Origin: Anisakis pegreffii
Lineage: Eukaryota; Nematoda; Chromadorea; Rhabditida; Anisakidae
Direction of reading: 5' to 3'
Assembly (NCBI GenBank): GCA_035041965.1
Contig: JAPYMA010000612.1
Location: 31,986-95,985 of the forward strand
DNA length: 64,000 nucleotides
A program made the translations under genes and the position numbers. Below are positions 23,313 through 37,650 of this stretch, piece after piece. Each line of letters begins with the position of its first letter. Positions within the stretch are counted from its first letter, which is position 1. Below the pieces are notes generated by a model. That model was given only the letters and a program-made list of their open reading frames with translations. It did no database searches and had not been told where the DNA came from.

Positions 23313-25126
23313 AAGATGTGGGAATACTGTAGTTTGATCGTAATAGAAACATCACTACTTCGGTAAATCAAAATTTTTGTCGTCTTACTTTAGCAGTACA
23401 CCAACAACTACAGAAGAAATCGCTAGGCAATCTACATTCATTTGAGATCAGTTTTTCTCTTTGAATTACAGCCGAATGAACATTAATTTCATAACCCTTC
23501 TGAAATCGATCATATTTCCATACTTCAATAGGCAGAAGCTGGTCATAAGAAGCTCCACTCGTTCGCCGTATAAGTACTTGAGAGACATATTTGCAAGCAA
23601 TCTCATATAAAATTGACCCGCTTATTACTTTTATATACTAAACTATCACTTTTCTCCTGCGACATTTTCCATATGCACACAACCACGTAATATGTCGAAA
23701 ATAGTTTTTGAATTCCAAAACACTCAATGTGAGCATTCCTCCTGTCGTGCACTTGCCTGTCCTGTACACATGCGGTACTGAATTCATTGATGAAGAACGA
23801 TTAAAGCAGCACGTCAAAGTTCACATATCAATCCCAACAAATAACATTATGGATGTGCGTTAAAAATTACTTTCCAAAAGCGCAACATATTAAGTCGCAA
23901 TGTGAAGACAAGGCGATCCATAAGATTACAAAGATAACACAGAATAATTGAATGACTGAATCACTAATGAATCTGCTCTTTTAAAACCAGGATAATTAAA
24001 GTGCTTTATCGAATGATTAAGAAGAAGAAGATTGATAATAACATTATTATTGGGTGATAAAATGATGCCGAAAGTAAAAATTGAATAACAGCTGTATTAA
24101 ACAACAAAAAGATAAACGAGCAACGAATTGAAGAGTAAGAAGGTGAATACATTCTGGCAGTTTTACTTACTGCTTGAATCGTTTATTTGTCAGTCAGTGT
24201 TCATTGGAAAGAGAATTGGATTCTCTACAAGCTAAGAAATAAAAATGATTCTGAATCAACACCCTATTTCCAGTTATTAATCATACTTACAAATCTAGGA
24301 ACAATCCATCACAAAAATCGTTCACATTTTACATCTCCAAAGTTTACGCTCGGAAAATTGAGTCGGATTAGGCAAATCAGTTTATTCCAAACTCATGACC
24401 ATAAGAAACTTTGCGTCGGTTTGGGACCGAACTGTTGGGACGAACTCGAGCCGAAGTTCGAGATCAGCTGGGCTTACCAATAGTGGCGGGCAAGCGCACA
24501 CAAAGTTTGTTCACACAGATGAAACGTTTTGAATCCCGAATCGAAGGGTCAGTCCCTGATCGTCATAGAGAGTGCGCATCCGAAGGTTGAAGGTTACGAT
24601 CCTAATAGACTGTTTCGCATTGCTCGAGCAAGTTCCTGTTTCAACACTTCAATCGCTCGCAACAGCATTATTTTTCATAGTGATTGCTCCCTTTAAGTCA
24701 CAATTTGGAAAACTACATAAGTATTTTTCCTGAAAACTTCTCAGTTTGTAGAGAATTCTGATTGCAGTGGACTTTGTGGCACCGGCCAAACGTAAACTCA
24801 TCCGCGTAAGAGTGCTCGCTGATGTGTTTCATTGCAGTAGAGGATCGAAAGCAGGGGAGAATGATGTTCGGTGTGAAAGTGAACTTATTGTTAAATTTTA
24901 TTTTAATATCGCTGAATAAGTTTTTTTCATTGCTTTTCGTTTTTGATTACCGGGGTTCATATTGTTTCTGCAATGGATAAATGAATTTCTAAAAATACTT
25001 GTTTCATTCCAGAAAATTAATTTCTTTCGCGTCACTGAGGAATTTCCGGACCGATTTTCCGTTTGCAGAAATAGTAGGTTCTTGCATAGTCATAAAAAGT
25101 GAATGATGCGCGTGAGTAGTAAATTC

Positions 25127-25391
25127 GGCACTTTTTTACTTCGGGAGGGGTCGCACGCGAGCAAGCTCGCGCATGCCACGCCTACTGCGCATGGCCTCAG
25201 CCTCAGGTGACCTCAACCTCATCTAAGTGTAGCCTCAGATCGCTCGATGCTACAGCAGAGGCTAGCAAGCGAACTCAGGCTTAGGCTTAGGCTTAGGCTG
25301 AGACTACGCTTGGGCTGAAGCCATGCGCAGTAGGCGTGGCATGCGCGAGCTTGCTCGCGTGCGACCCCCCTCTCCAAAGTAAAAAAGTGCC
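25127..25391. repeat. long fold-back element with internal TTAGGC repeats
   Basis: Arms 25127-25195 and 25320-25391 are inverted repeats; a 47-bp core (25149-25195) is a perfect reverse complement of the other arm. It is GC-rich against an AT-rich background. The 124-bp loop contains three TTAGGC units (25281-25298), the nematode telomere repeat, and is itself partly palindromic (CCTCAG against CTGAGG-like blocks). Outer edges are GGCACTTTTTTACTT and AAGTAAAAAAGTGCC. It looks like a fold-back or miniature inverted-repeat transposon. Confidence 0.85.
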
Positions 25392-25399
25392 ATAAATTC

Positions 25400-25478
25400 T
25401 TGTGGTGTAGAGATAGGTAATGACGGTCTGCCAGATCGTCGAAAAGTGCAAAGAAGCTCTCGAGCAATAGAACCACTG
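25400..25478 (-). mobile_element. end fragment of the CAGTGG transposon family
   Basis: Read on the minus strand it begins CAGTGGTTCTA and carries GATCTGGCAG followed by a GTCATTACC block, as do the elements at 2665 and 13500. It adjoins the fold-back element, so the two may be parts of one composite. Confidence 0.45.
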
Positions 25479-26399
25479 TTCTAGAGGCTACTCATCAATA
25501 CAATCGTCCATTTCCACGATCCACAACACAGGCTTTTTGTACCTCTCGAGGCTCTTTCTCATGAATTTTTACCCTCATTTCCACTATAAAATACCACTAC
25601 AAACTGAGCACAATGATCCGAAGTGACTCTACTACGAACTAACCGTTCGTTCAGCTCGCGTTTTTATTCCCGATTTTTTTCATTTCAGTCTAATCAATCT
25701 TAGTTGTGTGATTAGTCACGTATGTTATTTGCGCAAACAGTACCTAATTTATGTGAAATTAAAAAATTTAGCACATTTATGAAGTGAAGCTGAACTCTTT
25801 CCCAAAGCTTGCTTTTATCAGAGCCATCTTTGCGCTTTCTTGTCATTTTCGGGTTCTTTGATATCATAGATTTCGCATTCAGCAAATTTGTTGTCCAATG
25901 ATGTTGCTCACTGAATGATATGATTTCATAAGTCATTTTATTAAGTCGTTTTCTTCACGTCTTTAATGAAAAATCCTTGCGAATGTTGCGTTTTTCAATC
26001 GAAATTTGGTACAGTGAGATGGTTGAAGTATTTTCGTTCCTCTTCGTTGTTGATGTATTTATCGGTCTGTCGAATGCGTTTCTGGAATATAATCTAATGA
26101 CTTGTTACTTCCAATTGTTTCAGCTGCTCAGTGGTCAGACTGAACAATAGGACGTGGTGGTCAGGTGGATCCGAAAGATGAAAGAGATCACCAAATTTTC
26201 GCAACAAACAATGGCCACGCATGTTTTCGCAGAGGCTAGTTGTATTACCACTTCATCTTTTTTCTTTTTGCATTACTTTTTGCTTAGTCCTTAGTTTTAC
26301 AAAATAGGCGAAAACGGTCGCTGAATGTTTTTTACATATTGATCCATCCATTCATAGTTGGATCAGAGGCAGAGACACTGTATTTCCTAACTCCCTTGT

Positions 26400-26545
26400 A
26401 GGTGTTCGGGTGCATAGAGGCCGGGAGAATGGGCTGATAACCCAAGGAGCAATCCTATCCCGGTACCGGGTGAACCCGGCATTCGTACCGTCAGACTACC
26501 ATGTTTATGTGGACAGCGGCGGGGGACCTCGGGTGTTATGGAAAT
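26400..26545. other. GC-rich block of unknown nature
   Basis: A sharply GC-rich segment with CCGGTACCGG, GGGTGAACCCGG and GGCGGGGGACC blocks. It contains no supported gene and shows no clear tRNA fold. It may be a fragment of a mobile element. Confidence 0.4.
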
Positions 26546-28594
26546 GTGGTATCTGTATCTTTGGCCAATCAAACAACAAATCAAGAGAATAAGAATCATT
26601 TTGTGACCATTTTCTTCTTTTTCATGTACTTAACAGTGTTCAATTTGCTATATTCAAAGGTTATATTCACTTTGAAATAAAGTGTAAATGCCTGAATGAG
26701 CAGTTACGTATTTATTGAGTGAAGCGAGACGAGACGTATCTGTTATTTGCGATCACGTAGATGTGGTTCTGCGTGAACTATATTTGACCGAGTAGTAGTG
26801 ACGCTAATGATAAATGTGGTATTTGCTGTTGTTTCAGTTATGGTTTTGCTCTGCTTATACTCGGTAAATGATCAAGGATATCTACCGGATATACACTGTG
26901 ATGCTTTTGATGATGTTCTCTTGAGGGCTGGATAAATGCATATGCTAGCAACAAAATTAGGAAGCATTCAGAAGTGGTTGGTGGGTCAATTGCCAACTGT
27001 TGAATGAACTGCAGTTAATCAAATAATGAAGTTGTATGTGTTTCAAATGATGAAACTTTTTGGGAAATTCTTTGATGTTGATTGACCCATGGATGGTGCG
27101 TCAACTGCTAGTATCTGGTATTTGGTAAATCTATTCTGGAATTTATGCATACCGATCAACTTACCCATCAACGAAGTTGCATTTTATTTATTCGTTTTGT
27201 CAATGATTTACATACCTGGAAAGGAGATAATGATTAGTGTTCGATTATCAGTCGCAGCAACATACAAACGATCAAAAATCGGGAAACTTAGGCGGGGCAC
27301 TATGACACCGGAGATAGCAGTAGACGTCAGCAAATTGAAAGATAACGAATCACGTTCGGAAGATGTAAAAGGTAGAACGACATAAAAGAGAGTAAAAGTC
27401 ATTTAGTGACGTTTAAATGAATGAAATTATCAAAGCTATGAGTTGAAGGTGGTGAAATTGATAAAGTGTTATCGTGTGATTATTGTTTGAATTGAATTAT
27501 TCACTTGATACAATCTGAACTGAATTGACGAGCAAGAAGAAGACAAGACCACACCCATCTAAGAAATAATTTTATTATGCTTTCAATGATGGGTGTATAT
27601 TGATCGGTGTAGCAAGACAAATGGGCAATTTTGATTTTCGTGCGACACGTTTACTTCATTAAATTTTTGTTCGTTTAAGTTTTGGTTTTAATTCTTCGTC
27701 ACACATGCGTATTCCTTTTGATCAGCATTCTATTTACCAACCTCGCAGAACTTCAGTTTTATTTTTTCCTTAAAAGCAATTTTTTCTGTGAATCTTGTTA
27801 TTTTGACTTAAATTTTCCACTTGCAACACTAGTTTATTGAACAAGTTGTCATCCCATTTTTACATTTTTCGCGAGCTCTTTCAAAATGATTCGTCGTTCG
27901 TTGATCGATGTCAAACTTGTTGCCATCAGCATTTTTGATTGTAATGAGACAGTCTCCGATAATAATTCATTGTCTTCTTAATATCCCGTTTTGCAGTTCA
28001 TTTTCACGTTATCGACGAAAGTCTTTAAGTGTCATCAGCTTGTTACTTTACTCTTTATCAGTTATGCATGTCAACTAATGCAGCATCGTTCTTTATGGGC
28101 ATGATTGTGATAAGCTTCATCTTTTATCGATGCTTTCATGCGCAATGACATTATTTTATGCAGTGATAAGGTGCAGTATGGTGTGACCTGATCTAATTTG
28201 TTTGCTTGAATGGCTATCATTGAACTCTATTATCCTCAATGTCGCAATTATTCGCCTTTCAAATATTTTTCTTCGCCCATTGTTATCATCATTTTCATCG
28301 TGCGGTTTCGACCAGGATTGTTCATTCATTCTTCTGCAAGAACTAAGTCGTCATTAATCCATTCAACAAAAAACAACCTTCATCAATATTTTTGACTTTA
28401 ATACTCGTGCTCGTTTTTTGAATTTCGGACTGACTTGCTCTCAGGAACATGTGCATAATCCTAATTTCTCGCAATTTTTTAAGAGGTAAGGAAATTAAAA
28501 CTGTTCGTACGTGTTACGATGGATCATTCAAATACCTTATTTCTTTGAATGTCATCAATCTTCTCCCACTTACAAATTGTTTAAAAACCGTTCC

Positions 28595-28637
28595 TTGTTC
28601 TCGTCGTACTTCTTTTAAAGAAATACGACGAGAACAA
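28595..28637. repeat. near-perfect 20-bp hairpin upstream of kri-1
   Basis: A 14-bp perfect outer stem (28595-28608 with 28624-28637), then a C/A mismatch, then TTCTTT paired with AAAGAA around a single-base loop. It lies about 370 bp before the kri-1 start codon. Confidence 0.85.
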
Positions 28638-29006
28638 AGTATGGTTAGAAGTTAAATGCAGAACAAAGTTAGTATTATCGTGTCTGTAATATTCAGTTTG
28701 GAAGTTCAATGCACGTTCGGTTGCGGCAGTTGAACTTTCTAAAATTGATTCTAATTTTTTGGAAATGTATATTATCATCGTTAGTGCCGTATTATTATCA
28801 CCGTCCTTATAAAAATTACTGTTGAGCATGGTGTGAATGCATTTTTCGTTATTCAGATAGTAACATGCCTTATTAAAATGTGCTCTTTCAGTTTGGTACG
28901 GATCACATGACATCGTAATTGTTACTTTTAATAAGTATTCATTATTGATGAATTAGTGAATTCAGTTGGTTTATGTGTCATTAATAAAGTGGATGTATGA
29001 ATCAGT

Positions 29007-32000
29007 ATGCAAGAAATATCGATAGCCATCGTTCAGCTGCGTCAATCGGCACTTACGACGAATAAAATCACAAATAAAATTAATAATAGATTAAAATCGC
29101 AACCGTCTGAGAATGGCATATTAACGGCAAATGATTACGATATTCTGCTCATAAATGAACCATCTTCATCATCACGTGTTTCGAATCGTCTTCAGTTACC
29201 CTCCACTCGTGTCCCTCACAATGGACAGCCAGCCGAAGTAGCTCTCAATGCAGTTCGACATTTCTATACGATGTTATTTTTGATTTTCATTATTTTTTTA
29301 AATTTTCATCTATGCGTTTGTTTATCTGTTGATTTCTCATCGTTTTGTTAAATTCATGTCTTAGTTATGATTCATATATTCGCATAGCTAAAATTATGTT
29401 TTTTACCACATTTTCATCTAGTCCATTCATTCCATTTCATTCTCGCATACTGAAGAATGGCTTTTTGATGCATGACTAATGTTGTGACCATAGTAATGTC
29501 TTTTCTTACCATAAACATTATTCATTAAGGTCACAGTTTGGTAACTACGGTCTTATTTGCAATTATCGCTACCAAGTTGTGAATAATTTCAATCTCAGGA
29601 GAATACCGCGTCGTGCAGTTGCCATACCGTTGTGGGATAGTGCAGGGTCGAACGCAAATACCAAGGAGAGCCTTTTGTTTCCTGGCTCGCCACATCCACT
29701 TTTTTATTGTGTATCTGTCTTAGAAATGGGTGAGCCTTTTGCTCTATTGTTCAGTTCTTTTCAGCTGACCTTCATTCGTTCGGTCATTTAATTCTTCGAA
29801 TGATGTTGAGTTTTGATGATTCAAATTGTGAATATCACTATGCAGTTCGTTGCATTATATGCTTATGTGGCCTTTTAATTGTTCGCTTATTTGAATGCTG
29901 TCTTTCTCGTAGATAAAAATCCGAAAAAATGCACAGAAATGGGTCATTTCGAGAACTTGGCACATCTGCTAAACTGCTGTATGAGTGATAATGAGGTGTT
30001 CAATGCTGAAACAATGCATCTAATATGTCGTCTCGAAGAGTTTGTTAATTTTTGCTATTTTGGACAAACATGATTTGCGATGCAATTTTTATATGGCATT
30101 GTTCTTTTCTTTTTTTTCCGAGATGCATGAAAAAAATTGGAGTGATTTGCAGTTGTTTCTGTTTAGATGGCTGAGGTTGGAACAACACCGTGATGAGAAT
30201 TTTATTGCGAAACTTTTCAATCGTCCCATCTCGTTGAGCCGAATTCGGTCGTGTGCTCATAATCCAGCATACGATCCCGAGCAAACGATGTTATGCCATA
30301 AGTAAGCGGTTATCTCTTCTTTTTTTTTCAGACTCATATTTTTTTGTCCATTATTTAATCGCTTCTTGATTTTACTCATTTATTTCATGTGGTTTATAAT
30401 TAAAGTGAAATTATGTGGTTAACTAAATGTTACAAAATTGAGATAATTTTGAGCAGTTTTCACCTTGATAGCGTTGCGATTCAAAATATCTACCCCTGTT
30501 TTTGGGATGGATCAATTCTGCTTGGGAATTAGTTGCTGTTGAAAAAGATGGAAATGCTGTATGATTTCAGTATGATGGGACATGGGAAAAACGCTGAAGC
30601 ACAACGAAAATCATGTGATCTTGCAGAGGAAGTGCGGCGGAGTAACGATGCGAGAGCACGCATGATCGGTGATGAGAAGTACGATATGTTCATCATGAAT
30701 CCACTCTTCGGCTCTGGTCTACCATACAGTAAAAAAAATGAGGTGAATGCATTCTACTCACCGTGTCGCAAGCAATCCAATTAATGACTTCATGCAATCT
30801 GCTCAGAAACCAACCTTATGGATTATCTTTTAGGCACCCAATTATTTTGCAGCAGGACGTAAACAACGGTGTGGAACTTCGTTTTCATCACATTCGGTTT
30901 CCTCTGGTGAAAGTTGGTCGGAACAATTCCCGCTGCATAAAGCAGCGTATGATGATAACGTTGATGAAACAAAGTATTTTTGTTTGCTTTTCAGACGAAC
31001 GACAATTTTTCAAATGGATTTTGAATGATCTTCGAATAAGTTTCTAACAAGATTAAAATTCGTCTCAAGTTTCTAAGTAGAATTTTTCGAAGCGGAAACG
31101 AACAGTAGTTGTTATATTAGTCACCACTTACATTGAACGCTATTTATGGTCATTGTAAGCTAAAGAAATGGAAATTCAGGAAATTGTTGGCGAAAGGATT
31201 GACGGCAAATGAAGTGGATAACGCCTCATGGACACCGCTGCACTATTGTGCTTTTTACAACAATCTGAAAACAATGGAGGTAACTGAAATCAGTATTCGT
31301 CTAAAAGAAAGGAGACGAATGGCGAAAGAGCGAATGAGTTATTGATCGGTGTTGTTGATCTTTTTTGAAGATAATATTTACAGAATTGTCTGTGAATCTA
31401 TCAATAATATTTAACTGCTTAAAGGAGTTGCTCATGAAAGGTAACCTAATGAGTAAATAGAGTAATCTATTTTCAAACGTAAATTGACAGAATTTGTAAT
31501 TAGTTAAGTGAAGAGATGATTTAAGGTCTTATTATTAAATACAAGCACAGACGTGAACGTACCAAACAAAGCTGGGTCGACTGCGTTACATTTTGCGGCG
31601 TTGCAGGCGAATGCCTATATGATTGAATTACTTCTATCACATTCTGCTATTAATGTGGTAGGTACATTTTGCTTTTATCTTCTATCTATTATTGTCTATT
31701 GTTTTATTGTGTCCATCAGCATCACTATAAAACACTATAAAATTATGTGGCTCAGTTTATCACGGATTCCTTTGAAAACGACCGAAACTCTTCCAGACTC
31801 ACATTACAAAGAAATTTTTTGTAGATTATGCGTTGCTGTTGTTGTTGTGTTTACTGGTGCCATCAGTAGTGTGAGCAGAGATTCATGACCGCTGTTATGC
31901 TTTTCAGAATGCACGTGACTCGAAAGGACAACGCGCTTTGGATCTGTGTTCATGCGTCCCAAAAGCAGAATATCAGAAAGCGGCAAAATTGTTACGCGAC

Positions 32001-33740
32001 TGGAATAAACTTGATAAAATACAGGTGAATCGGATTATCGCAAATTTAGATTTCAGGTGTGCTGTTTTTGTTGTTGATTGCCATTATTATTTCGTTTTTA
32101 TTAAGTCAACAACCAATTTATCTTGACAGGTTGAAATGATGGACGGTGGAAATGCTCAGTTAGCGTTGTTTCAAGGAAATGAAACAACTGCAGGGCAGTT
32201 ACACGCCGAAATGTGTAAGGAACTAAAGATGAACGCATCAAGTGCTTCATTATTCGCCATTTGGATTTGCTCGAGTCGACTGAGTACATTATTTTATTTA
32301 TTTACTGCAACATCGTTCACTCTTAAATACATCTTATGCCAAATTGTAGGCTTACAATTAAAAGCTGATCATAAACCGTTACTGCACATGAGCAAATGGC
32401 ACAGCAAGGTTGCAAAGTTTGGTAATGAGGAAACAACAAATACGTCTACCGATGATGAAACGCCAAAAATCTATTTTCGTCGAGATGCACGAGTTACATT
32501 ACGAACAGAAAAAGCGGTTAGTTGCACACGAAGACTTGATTTTACTTTCGTTTTATTGAGCGTTATTTAAAGTAGTGTTTTGCTTTCACTAGTCATTTGT
32601 GGTCGAAATATTCTCTTAGATGTTAATTTTGTTGGCAGTGCATTCAACTAATTTACCGTTGAAATAAATGATCACGTCTGCTCCAAAAGCGTTCATTCAG
32701 AAAAATCTTTAAGTATTGAGGCTCGCATGTGTCCCAGAAATAAACTATTTTTTTATCAGACTAAATTAACACCAATGGCATTATCTTTACTGTACGAGGA
32801 AGCTCGGCACAATTATATGAAAGGCTTGTACCCGTGTGCAGATGGTGATATTGCGCTGTTGGCATCGATTATTTTGCGTATAATTCATGGAAATGCATAC
32901 AAACTAACGTAGGCTTATTTCTTATTTTCATTTGTTGATGATGCAGTAATGATGATTCATTTTTAAAATTTGTTTCTCATTTAAATATTGCTGTTGTGTC
33001 AGTTATGACTAATGAAATTCTGACTAATCAATTATGACTAATGAAATTCTTTTGATGGGAGCATTTAAGAGAGTGATATAAAAAGAAGTGATAATCGACC
33101 GCTAGCGATTATAATCTCATCCGCAATTGCAGTGAGAAAATGCTAGAACATGTGATTCCAGCACATCGTATTCCGTCATCAGAAAGTGCTGCCAAAGCGG
33201 TTATGAATCAAATTGAAGTGCAAAATCGTAAACTTGATTCAAAGAACAACAATTTAATCAGCTTACAACAAAGTTTTTTGCAAATTTGTTGGCGTTTTTG
33301 TGTTTATGGATCAACATTCTTCGATGCGATTGTGTTCATGAAAAAGGTTATTAATATTTCTTTCAGTTATGCATAATATCTCTTTGTGTGCAGTTCTCTA
33401 ATGTTTGTTTTTGTAGCCAATGAAAGGTAGTTTGCCGGTTCACGTGGGCGTAAACGACTATGGCTTGCATTTGTTGAATTCGGATACAAAGACATTGTTC
33501 AATACATATCCGTTGAAAGGGTTGCAGTGGATCGCGAAACCGGATCGACCTTATTTGGAGGTTCATGCGGCAGCGTTTGGTCACGATTTTACGTTGCGCA
33601 CTGCACAGGTTTGTGACATTTTGTTGCTTTTGCTTGCATTCTCACACTGCAGTTTCAATTAATCCTCGTTTCAGGCGAGCCATATAAACAATTTATTAAC
33701 TCGCTTAACGAATACAACATCAGCTACAACAAAAAATTGA
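29007..33740 (+). CDS. kri-1: KRIT1/CCM1 homologue (Nudix-like, ankyrin, FERM scaffold)
   Basis: Fifteen exons: 29007-29272, 29599-29729, 29913-30039, 30167-30301, 30571-30742, 30834-30973, 31180-31279, 31526-31657, 31908-32024, 32130-32283, 32350-32516, 32760-32908, 33133-33346, 33417-33608, 33675-33740; 753 residues against 736 in human KRIT1. Residues 1-175 match the N-terminal Nudix-like domain (DYDILLINE; PGSPHPLFYC). NPAY lies near residue 208 and NPLF near 263, the PTB-binding motifs; the third human motif (NPYF) is degraded here to APNYF. Ankyrin repeats span about 325-440 (WTPLHYCA, TALHFAALQA). The FERM domain fills 441 to the end (FAIWICSS, ARHNYMKGLYP, VGVNDYGLHLLN). KRIT1 binds Rap1 and CCM2-type adaptors; C. 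elegans KRI-1 acts in intestine-dependent longevity and cell-death signalling. The start follows a TCAG acceptor by one base, so spliced-leader addition is likely. Confidence 0.95.
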
Positions 33741-35214
33741 TCAGTAACAACAATCATTGAAATTGGTACGGAATACACCAAATAATTGGATGAATCTCAC
33801 GGAGGGTTGATTTTCGATGATGATGAGATCGATGACGATACGGAGAATGAATGTTTGAATTGGTTAAATGGATCAGATCAACTGAATGGAATCCTATCAA
33901 ATCAAAAGCGTCATCGATTGAATCCAAGCAGTTTCGTTACATGTTGACGATAATTCCCCACCGCTGTTGTGTTTATAATGATACTGTTTCATGTCCGTCA
34001 AAGTTAGTTAGTGTAATATATAAAAGAAAATATATTTGACCATTTTCATAGAAATTTGTTGAGAAGCGTTCATATTGAGCCGATGATTAAACGTAGAGAA
34101 AGGTCGTTCATTATTATTTGTAATTTTTTCACTTATTTATACATTTCGTTTGTTAATAATTGTACTACGTCAAATCAACAATAAAAATTCTTGATTCTGT
34201 TAAGAGTCTAAAACATTTCATATGATTTCATGGAGTAGTTGTTGTAATCATCAGTAGTCTAGCATTCTATCTAGCAAGTACAACTATCTTCTACAATGAC
34301 TGATTTAAATATTATCAGTTTGTTCATATTTTTTTACGTACTTTCAATAACACATTTTATTATATTCAAAATTCATGCTTCGTAGTAATATCGTGTACAG
34401 TAACTTGAACAATATGTGTTTCATTATTTATGGTTAACTAGAGCATTACGAGTTAGCATAATTTAGTTGTGGTGTTGTCGAGAAGAGCATTGTAGTTGTT
34501 GTTGATGCGTGGTTTGTGCGTTTGGTATTACTAGATGCTTGTGGCATTAACCCATTCACTGCGCAAGTTTTGTTGCTCCCATTCAGCATACTCTATTCAG
34601 CCTGAAGGAGTAAAACGATTATTTCTTTTATGTGACTAGTTTCGTTATGATGTAATTATTTATGATGGATCAGCCATTTTAAAGCAGAAGTTCCAAGTAA
34701 AATGAGCAAATGAAGACAATTGAAATCCGTATTGATGAGGAAGAGGCAAACGGATCGGTGTTGATGATGTTTGATTGCGGCACGAACAACGATGGGTTGT
34801 TGACTGTCGCTTCGATCATTTACTATGCTTTCGTTCTTCTTTGATGTCTTCAAATTCAAAACTGAGTTCATTTCAGAATACTCTCTTGAAGTTGTACGTT
34901 TTTCTGACGATAACTTGATATGTTCCTTCGTTTTGTATGCATGATCCATCGATACATTCATCCATCCGAACTGCTGATTATGAACGGGAAACCGGACGGT
35001 AGTACTAGCTAAGGCTAGTTAGTGGTCAGTCGTGATCCATAATACTATAGTGATTAAGTTCGAGCACTTTTGCTTATCCTTACAGTGTCAGCAAACGATT
35101 GCAATTTTTATTCGACTCTGTTCGTGTTTGAATTTTTTATGAAGTTGCGTTTCGAAGGAATTCAATCAAAAAGTTTTCAGATTTCGTCTTGAAATTTCAC
35201 TGTCATTTCCGGAT
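33741..35214. other. intergenic: kri-1 to Obg GTPase gene
   Basis: No gene supported. A likely polyadenylation signal, CAATAAAAATTC, lies near 34180. A TTTTCAG at about 35174-35180, 34 bases before the next start codon, fits a trans-splice site for the GTPase gene. Confidence 0.5.
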
Positions 35215-37564
<2,350 letters not shown>

Positions 37565-37650
37565 TAAAAGTTGTCATATTTATTGGTTCATTTGTTAAAG
37601 TGATCATTTCTTATTCCAGTATCTCTCCATAATCTCCTGTGGATGAACTG

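Larger units (their letters stand above)
21583..29006. other. 7.4-kb gene-poor stretch between mgl-2 and kri-1
   Basis: No gene with supporting splice structure or recognised motif. It should contain the promoters of the divergently transcribed mgl-2 (-) and kri-1 (+). It holds the hairpin at 23283, the long fold-back element at 25127, a transposon end at about 25400-25478, a GC-rich block at 26400-26545 and the hairpin at 28595. An open frame at 27089-27385 (+, 98 codons, ending in a Lys/Glu/Asp-rich tail) might be an exon, but nothing connects to it. Confidence 0.5.

Noticed and set aside
26387..26599. Coding region or tRNA in the GC-rich block
   Set aside because: Overlapping frames on both strands have no motif, and I could not fold a convincing cloverleaf.
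28595..28637. microRNA precursor
   Set aside because: The hairpin is only 43 bases with almost no loop, too short for a normal precursor.
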